A stretch of 64,000 nt of DNA from Penium margaritaceum (Eukaryota > Streptophyta > Zygnematophyceae > Desmidiales > Peniaceae). Below the pieces are notes generated by a model that was not told the DNA's origin, ran no database searches, and saw only the letters and a list, made by a program, of their open reading frames with translations. The translations under genes were made by a program, and so were the position numbers. Below are positions 10,580 to 20,031 of the stretch, piece after piece. The stretch is from contig SZWC01003871.1 of assembly GCA_023375785.1 (NCBI GenBank), positions 6,970 through 70,969 on the forward strand. The letters are read 5' to 3'. Numbering within the stretch: position 1 is the first letter of the stretch; each line of letters opens with the position of its first letter.

Positions 10580-11989
10580 CAGATTTCAAGTCGGCCTGAA
10601 TTCCAGCCGCTTAGTCTTGGAGAGGCTCGACAGGCGCGCTCGGAGACCCTACATTGTATGCTCCAGGGCGCGTGCCACGGAGTTTTTGAGTGGGACTTGG
10701 GTCATTGATGTCCACATGGGTGTGCGGTGTGCGTATGGATGAGTTTTCTTGAGTTTGAGTCGACCCGAATTCCTGCCCCCTAGTCTCTGAGAGGCTTGAC
10801 ACGCGCGCTCGAAGACAGTAAGTCGCATGCTCCAGGGCACGTACCACGGATTTTTTGAGTGAAACTTGGGTCATCCATCTCCATATGGGTGTGCAACGTA
10901 CGTATGGATGAGTTTTTCCATTTCGAGTCGGCCCAAATTCTGGCCCCTTAGTGTGAGTTTGGGTAACATCGCATGCATATACGGCGTCCTCAAAACCCTC
11001 GATGGTCGCACACCGTGAGCCTTCCACGGGCCATGTTCGAGCATCCACGCGAAGCTTGAGGAAATCCACCGGAGAGCAGTTACACTCCTCAGAAAGTGCA
11101 CTCAAGTCAGCGGCGCGCAGATTTCGAGGACAGCCAGGTCCAATACAGCGTTACCCAAACTTACCCTTGATCTCGGAGACACTCGAGATGCTCGCTCGGA
11201 GACCCTACGTTGTATGCTCCAGGGCACGTGCCACGGAATTTTTGAGCGGGAATTGGGTCATTGAAGTCTACATTGGTGTACATCGTTCATATGGATAAGT
11301 TTTCTCGATTTCGAGTCGCCCCAAATTCTGACCCCTTAGTCTCGTGGAGGCTCGAAACACTCGCAAGGAGACCCTAGGCCATATGCTCCAGGACACGTGC
11401 CACAGACTTTTTGAGCGGAACTTGGGTCATTGATGTCCAGAGGGGCTTGCAACGTGCGTATAGATGAGTTTTCTCGATTTCGGGTCGGCCCAAATTCCGG
11501 CCCCTTAGTCTCGAAGACTTTCAAGAGGCGCTCACGGAGACCCTACGTCGTATGCTCCAGGGCGCATGCCATAGATTTTTTGAGTGCGACTTGGTCATCC
11601 ATGTCCATAGGTGCGTGCGACATGTGTATGGATGAGCTTTCTTGATTTCGGGTCGGCCCACATTCCAGCCGCTTAGTCTCGGAGACTCTTGAGAGGCGCT
11701 CACGGAGACCCTACTCGTATGCTCTAGGACGCGTGCCATGGATTTTTTGAGTGCGACTTGGGTCATCGATGTCCATAGGGGCGTGTAACGTGCGTATGGA
11801 TGGCTTTTATCAATTTCGGGTCGGCTCGAATTCCGGCCCCTGAGTCTCGGAGACTCACGGAAGGTGCTCACAGAGACCCTACGTCGTATGCTCCAGGGCA
11901 CATGCCAAGGATTTTTCGAGCGTGACTTGGGTTATCCATGTCCATATGGGTGTTCGACGTATGTATGGATGAGTTTCCTCGATTCTGGT
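10580..11989 (+). repeat. 168-bp tandem repeat, about eight copies
   Basis: The phrase GTCGGCCC-AATTCC-GCCCCTTAGTCTC recurs at 10590, 10759, 10927, 11315, 11484, 11652 and 11820. The spacing is 167-169 bp except for one 388-bp step, which a MITE explains. Each copy contains GGAGACCCTACGT.GTATGC, then CTCCAGGGC.CGTGCCA, then a TTTTTTGAG block and a block around GTATGGATGAGTTTTCTCGATT. Copies differ by roughly 10-15 percent. The last, partial copy runs straight into the 11-bp satellite at about 11,990. The unit length is near one nucleosome repeat. Its place upstream of an 18S 5' end is where ribosomal spacer subrepeats lie. Confidence 0.9.
10951..11166. mobile_element. 216-bp MITE, PIF/Harbinger-like
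   Basis: A short non-coding insertion in the third 168-bp repeat copy. Its ends are inverted copies: GTGTGAGTTTGGGTAAC on the left, and on the right the complement of GGGTAAGTTTGGGTAAC, differing at about two bases. It is flanked by TTA (10948-10950) and TTG (11167-11169), a near match to the TTA-type 3-bp duplication of PIF/Harbinger elements. The terminal GTTTGGG wording also fits that superfamily. Removing 216 bp plus a 3-bp duplication from the 388-bp spacing leaves 169 bp, exactly one repeat unit. It has no transposase and would depend on one supplied elsewhere. Confidence 0.7.
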
Positions 11990-14900
11990 TGCAACTAGGG
12001 TGCAACTAGGATGCAACTATGGTGCAACTAGAGCGCAACTAGGACGCAACAGGGGTGCAACTAGAGCGCAGCTGGGGCGCAATTGGGGTGCAACTGGGGC
12101 GCAACTGGAACGCAACTGAGGCGCAACTAGGGTCCACACTAGGGAGAAACTAGCATAAAACTAGGGAGCAACTAGGGCATTATTACGGCCGAACTAGAAT
12201 GCAGCTAGTGCCCAACTGAGGCGCAACTAGGGCGCAACTAGGGCGCAACTAGGGCGCAACTAGGGTGCAAGTAGGGCGCAACTAGGGCACAACTAGGGCG
12301 CAACTACGACGCAACTAGGGCGCAACTAGGACGCACCTAGGGCGCAATTACGGCATAACTTGGGCAAGACTAGGGTGCAACTAGGGCGCAACTACTGCGT
12401 AGGTAGTGCCCAACTGAGGCGCAACTAGGGCACACCTAGGTTGTAAGTAGGGCGCAAGTAGGGCGCAAGTACGGCTCAACTAGGGCGCAACTAGGGCGTA
12501 AGTACTGCCCGACTAGGGTGTAGCTAGTGCCCAACTGGGGCAAAAGTAGGACGCAACTAGTGCGCAGCTAGGGCGGAAGCAGGACGAAAGTAGGGTGCAA
12601 CTAGGGCATAAGTAGGGCACAACTAGGGCAAAACTAGGGCAAAACTAGGGTGCAACTAGGGCGTAGCTAGTGTCCAACTGAGGCGCAACTAGGGCGCAAG
12701 TAGGGTGCAAGTAGAGCACAACTTGGGCTCAACTAGGGCGCAATTAGGGCGCAACTAGGGTGGAATTAAGGCGCAAGTAGGGCGCAAGTAGGGCGCAACT
12801 AGGGCGTAATTAGGGGGCAAGTAGGGCGCAAGTAAGGTGCAACTTGGGTGCCACTATGGCGCAAGTAGGGCGCAACTGGGGCACAAGTAGGGCGCAAGTA
12901 GGGTACAACTAGGGTGCAACTAGGGTGAAACTAGGACGTAACTAGGGCGCACCTAGGGCCAACCTAAGGTGCAGCTAGGACGTAACTAGGGGGAAACAGG
13001 GGCGCAACTAGGGCGCTATTGAGGCCGAACTGGGACGCAACTAGGGCACAACTGGGGCGCAAGTCGCCCGCAACTAGGGTGTAACTAGGACACAACTAGG
13101 GCGCAACTGGGGAGGAACTAGAGCACTACTAGGGAGCAAATAGGGCACAAGTACGGCCGAACTAGGGTACAGCTAGTGCTCAACTGAGGCGGAACTAGGG
13201 CGCAACTAGGGCTGAAGAACGGCGGAACTAGGGCGCAACTAGGGCGCAGGTAGGGCACAACTAGGACAAAAGTAGGGTCCAACTAGGGCGCAATTAAAGT
13301 GCAACTAAGGCGTAGCTAGTGCCCAACTTAGGCGCAACTAGGGCACATCTAGGGTGCAACTAGAACGCAAGTAGGGCGTCAGTAGGGCGCAAGTAGGGTG
13401 CAAGTAGGGTACAACTAGGGCACAACTAGGGCGCAAGCAGGGAGCAAGTAGGGTACAAATAGGGCACACGAAGGGGCACAACTAGGACGCAACTAGGGTG
13501 CAACCAGGGCGCAAGTAGGGAGTAAGTAGGGCGCAAGTAGGGTGCAAGTAGGATGCATCTAGGGCGCAACGAGGGTACAATCAGGGCGTAAATAGGGCAC
13601 AAGTAGGGTGAAACTAGGGTACAACTAGGGTGGAACTAGGGCAAAACTAGGACGCAAGTAGGACACAAGTAGGGCACAACTAGGGAACAACTAAAGCATG
13701 ACTAGGGCACAACTAGGGTACACGTAGGGCGAAAATAGGGTGCAAGTAGGGCGTAAGTAAGGTGCAAGTACGGCGCAACTAGGGTGAGACAAGGGCGCAA
13801 GTAGGGTAGAAGTAGGGGGCAAGGAGGGGGCAACTAGGGCGCAACTAGGGTACAACTAGAGAGTAACTAGGACGTACCTAGGGCGCAAGTAGGGTGCAAT
13901 TAGGGTACAACTAGGGTGTAATTAGGGCGTAATTAAGTCGTAACTAGAGCGGAAGTAGGCCGTAAGAAGGGTGCAAGTAAGGCGCAACTAGGGCGCAACT
14001 AGGATGCAACTAGGGTGCAAGAAGGGTGTAGAGAGGATGCAACTAGGACGCAACTAGGGTGCAACTAGGGTGCAACCAGGGGGCAATAAGGGTGCAAGTA
14101 GGGTATAAGTAGGACGCAACTATGGCGCAACTAAGGTGCAACCAAGGTGCAACTAGGGAAAAACTAGGGTGCAAGTAGGGCGCAAGTAGGACACAAGTCA
14201 GACGCAACTAGGGCGTAACTAGGGCGCAAGTCGGGCACAACTACGGCACAAATAGGATGTAAGTAGGGTGAAAGCATGGCACAAGTAGGACACAACTAGG
14301 GAAAAACTAGGGTGCAAGTAAGGTGCAAGAAGGACACAAGTAGGGCGCAAGTAGGGCACAACTAGGAAACAACTTGGGTGCAAGTAGGACACAGCTAGGG
14401 TGCAATTAAAGCGTAACTAGGGCACAACTAGTACCCAACTGAGGCGCAACTAGGGTGCAAGTAGGGCGCAACTAGGGCATAATTAGGGCATAAATAGGGC
14501 GCAAGTAGGACGCAACTAGGGCGTAATAAGGGTACAACTAGGGCGCAAGTAGGGGGCAAGTAGGGCGCAAGTAGGCCACAAGAAGGGGTGTAACTAGGAC
14601 ACAACTAGGGTGCAATAAGGGTGCAAGTAGGGAGCACGTAGGATGAAAGAAGGGCGCAAGTAGGGCATATCTAGGATCCAACTAGGGCACAACTAGGATG
14701 CAAGTAGGATGCAAGTAGGGTACAAGTAGGGTGCAACTAGGATGGAACTAGGGAACAAGTAGGGTGCAAGTAGGGTGCAGGTAGGGCACAAGTAGGATGT
14801 AACTAGGGGGTGACTAGGGTGTAACTAGGGCGCAAGTAGGGCGCAAGTAGGACGCAAGCAGGGCGCAACTAGGACACAACTAGGGGACAAGAGTGCAGGT

Positions 14901-15563
14901 AGGGTACAAGTAGGGCACAAGTAGGGCGCAACAAGGGCACAAGTAGGGCGTAAGTAGGGCACAAGTAGGGCACACCCAGGGTACAAGTAGGGCCCAAGTA
15001 GGGCACAAATTGGGCTTAAGTAGGGCGCAAGAAGGGTGCAAGTAGGGCGCAACTAGTGCAAAACTAGGGCGCAAGTAACACGCAAGTAGGGCGCAAGTTG
15101 GGGGCAAGTAGGGCGCAACTAGGACGTAACTAGGGTGCAACTAGAGTGTAACTAGGACGCAACTAAGGTGCAAGTAGGGTGCAAGTAGGGCACACCTAGG
15201 GCACAATTAGGGTGCAACTAGGATGCAACTAACGTGCAAGTAGGCCGCAAGTAGGGTGCAAGTAGGGCGCAACTAGGGTGCAACTAGGGCGAAACTAGGG
15301 TGTAACTAGGGTGCAAGTAGGGTGCAAGTAGGATACAACTAGGGCACAACTAGGGCACAACTAGGGCGGAAGTAGGGCGCAAGTAAGGCACAAGTAGGGC
15401 ATAACTAGGGTTGAACTAGGCCCCAACTAGGGTGCAACTAGGGCACAACTAGGGCGCAAGTAGGGTGCAAGTAGTGCCCAACAAGGACACAAGTAGGGCA
15501 AAAGTAGGGCGCTAGTAGGGCACAACTAGGGGGTAACTAGGACATAACTAGTGCGTAACTAGG
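11990..15563 (+). repeat. 11-bp satellite, block 1
   Basis: A tandem array of an 11-bp unit close to GGGCGCAACTA. Common variants are GGGTGC, GGGCAC and GGACGC in the first half and CAACTA or CAAGTA in the second. Orientation is constant. The register is held very strictly. The recurring word TAGTGCCCAACTGAGGCG starts its CCC-type triplet at 12211, 12409, 12530, 12673, 13179 and 13322. The steps are 198, 121, 143, 506 and 143 bp, all exact multiples of 11. No gene is present. Open frames on the - strand are by-products of the repeat. Confidence 0.97.
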
Positions 15564-15930
15564 AGTTATGGTTAATCATCCTCTTTTAATACATTACGAT
15601 TCTTGTGTATAGTGCAACCTGTTTAAGTATGGTTCCCAGAAGCTCACATCGAGATGTTCACTTCTTTTAACACTAGGTCTTTAGTGGAAGTCAGAATGTT
15701 CAGTCCATGTTTCTGAATTGAATTTGTGTGGTTCAAAGGGAATTTTCATGCATTGTGAATTATCTTTTGAAGCCTACATATGTCCCTTGAATTATGCATC
15801 GGCTGTTTTGTCTTTTGTATTCCTCTTACATAAAGTGTGTGTTCCAAAACGCCTTGTTTCCATTGATAAACGTCCATATGATGGGAGAATTTCAGATAGG
15901 GTTAGGGTCTCCAATGAAGATGCCCCCCTC
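15564..15930. other. AT-rich single-copy-looking left edge of the foldback block
   Basis: AT-rich DNA between the 11-bp satellite and the ~438-bp repeats. A short + frame (15718-15972) has no recognisable domain. The word TAACTAGG lies just left of this edge (15556-15563) and again at the right edge of the whole block (20033-20040). That would suit a target duplication, but the same word is common inside the satellite, so it proves little. Confidence 0.5.
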
Positions 15931-16906
15931 TCCCTCCCCCTCCCCCCTCCACCCTCCTGCAAACCCCCCTAGTGTATTGGGGAAGTGTATTGGGGAGTAT
16001 ATTGGGAGGACAAGGTATTTTCGGACATGTGCAATGGCAGGTCCGCACCTCCCTCAGAATAGAATAGTTTTAAGAAGAAGGCCCCCTCAACTACACTCTC
16101 TTGGGGTACTGCATAAGAGAGTGAAGCCGGTACATAGAAAGAAACCAGAATTTTGTACATCTATATTGCATACTTGTAAATTTTTGGTTTCAAGTATCCA
16201 ACGTCTCTCACTTTGTCTACGTAACCAGCTTTAAGGCTGTACACAAAGAGATGTGTAATTCTACTCCACCACAATGGGATCCCAACTGGACCCCCCTTCC
16301 CCCCCCCTGCAAACCCCCTAGTGTATTTGGGAAGCGTATTGGGGAGTGTATTGGGGGGAAGAGGTTTCATCGGACTGGTGTAACGGCATGTCCGTACCTC
16401 CCTCTGAATACACTGGTTAAAAAGAGAAGGCTCCCTCAGCTACACTCTCTTGTACATCACCCCAAGACTCTCTTTAACTTCTGGGGGTGGATCTGGATAC
16501 AAGGACCTCCCCCTCCCAAAGTGGATGATTGTATTGCATGAGTGTATCTGGTAGACAGAAAAAAAACATACATGTGTACATCTAAACTAAGTGCTCGGAA
16601 ACCATCAATTTTAAGCATCCGACTTCTCTCTCTATGTCTATGTAACCAGCTATGGGGCTGTACACAAACAGTATAGTGTGCTTTGACTCCGCCACAATGG
16701 GATCCCAAGTGGACCCCTCCCCCCTCTCCCACAAACCCCCGAGTGTATTGGGGATGTGTATTGGGGAGTGTATTGGGGGGACGAGGTTTGTTCAAACTGG
16801 TGTAGCGGCAGGTCCGTACCTCCCTCCAAGTACACTAGTTAGAAAAAGAAGGCTCCTCCAACTGCACTCTCCAATACACCATCTGAGCGCAAGTTTAACT
16901 ACAAGA

Positions 16907-16930
16907 GGGGGGGGAGGGGGAGGGGGAGGG
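16907..16930 (+). other. G-quadruplex-type tract
   Basis: A run of Gs broken by single As: eight Gs, five, five and three. This satisfies the usual four-run G-quadruplex rule on the + strand. Similar G tracts occur at the same place in other units of the ~438-bp repeat (for example 17341-17358 and 17793-17805), and each unit also carries C tracts that would do the same on the - strand. Confidence 0.8.
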
Positions 16931-17592
16931 ATCTAGGTACAAGGAACCCCCCTCCCAAAGTGGACGAGTGTATTGCGGGAGTGTAGCTAGGAGTGTATCT
17001 GGTCGAAAGAAAAAAACATACTTGTGTACATCTACATTAAGTACTTGTAAACCGTCGATTTCAAGCATCCGACGCCTCTCTATTTATCTACGTAACCAGC
17101 TATAAGGCTGTACACAAACAGTTTAGTGTGCTTCAACTCCGTCACAATGGGATCGCACCTGGACCTCCCCCCCCCCCTCCCAACAAACCCCCTAGTGTAT
17201 TGGGGAGTGTCTTGAGGGGAAGAGGCCTTTTCGGACTTATGTATCGGCAGGTCCGCATCTCCCTCTGAATACACTAGTTAAAAAAAGAAGGCTTCCCCAG
17301 CTGCACTCTCCAATACACCAACCCAATACAATTTTTCCTGTGGGGGGAGGGGGGGGGGTCTGGATACAAGGACTCCCCCCCCCTCCCCCCAAAGAGGAAG
17401 AGTGTATTGCGGGAGTGTAGTTGGGAGTGTATCTGGTAGACAGGAAAAAAAACAGACTCGTGTACATCTACATTAATTACTCATAAGCCGTCGATTACAA
17501 GCATCCGACGTTGCTCTATTTGTGTACGTAACCAGCTATAAGGCTGTACATAAAATGTTTTGTGTACTTTAATTCCGCCACAATGGGATCCC

Positions 17593-17593
17593 N
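17593..17593. other. Unresolved base in a C tract
   Basis: This is the only N I noticed in the window. It lies in a poly-C run right after a GGATCCC word of the ~438-bp repeat. It marks a place where sequencing or assembly had trouble, so tract length and possibly copy number here are uncertain. Confidence 0.95.
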
Positions 17594-19570
17594 CCCCCCC
17601 CCCCCCCCACAAACCCCCTAGTGTATTGGGGAAGTGTATTGGGGAAGTGTATTGGGGAGTGTATTAGGGGGAAGAGGTTTCTTCGGACTTGTGTAACGGC
17701 AGGTCCGTACCTCCCTCCAAACACACTACTTAAAAAAACAAGGCTTCCCCAGCTACAATCTCCAATACACCAACCCAATACACTTTTACCTGTGGGGGGG
17801 GGGGGAATCTGGAGACAAGGACTTCCCCCCCCCTTCCCCCGAAGTGTATTACGGGAGTGTAGTTGGGAGTGTATCTGGTAGACGGGAAAAAAATAGACTT
17901 GTGTATATCTACATTTATTACTCATAAGCTGACGATTACAAGCATCCGACGTCTCTCTGTTTGTCTACGTAACCAGCTATAAGGTTGTATACAAACATTT
18001 TTGTGTATTTTGACTCCGCCACAATGGGATCCCAACTGGACCCCCCCCTGCAAATGCCCTAGTGTATTGGGGAAGTGTATTGGGGAGTGTATTGGGAGGA
18101 CGAGGTCTTTTTGGACTTGTGTAAGGACAGGTCCATACCTCCCTCCAAATACACTAGTTAAAAAAAGAAGACTTCCCCAGCTACACTCTCCAATACACCA
18201 ACCCAATACACTTTTACCTGTGGGGGGGAGGATCTGGATACAAGGACTCTCCCCCCCCATCCCCCCCCCTCCCTCCCCGAAGTGGAAGAGTGTATTGCAG
18301 GATTGTAGCTGGGAGTATATCTGGTAGGCAGGGAAAAAACAGACTTGTGTACATCTACACTTATTACTCATAAGCCGTTGATTACAAGCATCCGCCGTCT
18401 CTCTCTTTGTCTGCGTAACCAGCTATAAGGTTGTACACAAAAAGTTTTGTGTACTTTGACTCCGCCACAATGGGATCCCAAATCCCCCCCCCTCCCCCGC
18501 AAACCCCCTAGTGCATTGGGGAAGTGTATGGGGGAGTGTATTGGGGGGACGCAGTTTTTTCGGACTTGTGTAAGGACAGGTCCATACCTCCCTCCGAATA
18601 CACTAGTTAAAAAGAGAAGGCTCCCATAGCTACACTCTCCAATATACCACCCCAATACACTTTGAATTGCTGGGAGGAGGGGGTATCTTGATACAAGGAC
18701 CCCCCTCCCCCTCCCTAAGTGGACGAGTATATTACGTGAGTGTAGCTGGAAGTGTATCTAGTAGACTGAAAAAAAAAACATACTTGTGTACATCTACATC
18801 AAGTACTCGTAAACCGCCAATTTCAAGCATCAGACGTTTATTTATTTGTCTACATATCCAGCTATAAGGCTGTACACAAACAGTTTAGTGTACTTCAACT
18901 CCGCCACAATGGGATCCCAACTGGACCTCCCCCCCCCCCCCCCCCCCGCAAACCCTCTAGTGTATTGGGGAGTGTATTGGGAGCACGAGGTTTTTTCAGA
19001 CTTGTGTAACGACAGGTCCGCACCTCCCTCCGAAAACAGTAGTTAAATAAAGAAGGCTCCCCCAGCTACACCCTCCAATACACCACCTCAATACACTTTT
19101 ACCTGCTGGGATTGGGGATCGAGATACAATGACCCCCCCCCCCCCCTGAAGTGGAAGAGTGTATTGTGGGAGTGTAACTGAGAGTGTATCTGGTAGACAG
19201 AAAAAAAACAGAATTGTGTACATCTACATGAATTACTCATAAGGCATCGACTAAAAGCATCTGACGTCTCTCTCTTTGTCTACGTAACCACCCATAACAT
19301 TGTACATAAAGCGTTTAGTGTACTTTGACTCCATCATAATGAGATCCCAACTGGACTCTCCCCCCCCCTCCCACGCAAAACCCCCTAGTGTATTGGGGAA
19401 GTTTATTGGAGAGTGTATTAGGGGAAGGAAAGTTTTCTGGACTTGTGTAAAAGCATGTCTGCATCTCCCTCTAAATACACAATTACAAGAAAGAAGTCTT
19501 CTCAAGATACAATCTCTAGCATACCACTGTAATACAATTTTGAGTGGGAGGAGGGGGGGGGGGAGACTTG

Positions 19571-20031
19571 AGTAGTACCACGTTGATGACACAAGCGACA
19601 GTATAGGATGGAAGATTGACCCGCCCATTGAGTGTCGGACTGTCCTGCAAACACCTTAACATTCCATGTTACGTCTGCCTAGAATTTAGTACAGTATAGG
19701 TACGGATTCAATTCTACAAAAATAGCACAAAACATAAAATGTGTTCAATGTGTATCTCATTATAAGTAAGGACATGATTAAGTAGTTTTCATAAGTTGTT
19801 TACGTGCAAATAATGTTCGTGATATCTTCAATGAACCCATTTGTCAAGAAAGATCATGGAAATTCAGGTGTTGATGTGCACATGATTGTGTATGATCTTG
19901 ACTGTAACAAGTTATTTCCTAAAAACATTGTCCACGTTTTAGGTTTCTTTCCCGGAAGGATCCTCACCATATACTCTTCTCTTGTACACACATTGGCAAG
20001 TGTATTGATTTGGGGTGATTGGGCATAAATG
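19571..20031. other. AT-rich right edge of the foldback block
   Basis: AT-rich DNA that ends at the restart of the 11-bp satellite. It contains one + frame of 74 codons (19804-20028) with no domain I recognise. Near its end the words GCAAGTGTATTGATTTGGGG and TGATTGGG resemble the arm motif of the ~438-bp repeat, so the last part may be a worn repeat piece. Confidence 0.5.

Larger units (their letters stand above)
15931..19570 (+). repeat. ~438-bp tandem repeat with foldback arms
   Basis: The phrase CAATGGGATCCCA or a close variant recurs at 16272, 16695, 17145, 17581, 18022, 18468, 18907 and about 19336, with spacings of 423-450 bp. Each unit carries a C-rich tract and two to three copies of GTGTATTGGGGA. 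About 110 bases later comes the inverted counterpart CTACACTCTCCAATACACC.CCCAATACACTTTT, then a G-rich tract, a second C-rich tract, and GTCTACGTAACCAGCTATAAGGCTGTACAC. The arms could pair over about 33 bp, and the flanking C and G tracts are also complementary. The first unit (15.93-16.27 kb) and the last (about 19.3-19.57 kb) are the most diverged. No open frame is conserved between units. Confidence 0.93.

Noticed and set aside
11990-15563. A CRISPR-like repeat array
   Set aside because: The unit is 11 bp with no spacers, in a eukaryotic setting with retrotransposons.
15896-15910. Telomere-like TAGGGTTAGGG
   Set aside because: Only two imperfect copies occur and no array follows. Likely chance.
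19804-20028. 74-codon + frame in the AT-rich edge
   Set aside because: No domain, no homologous frame elsewhere in the window, and a length within chance.
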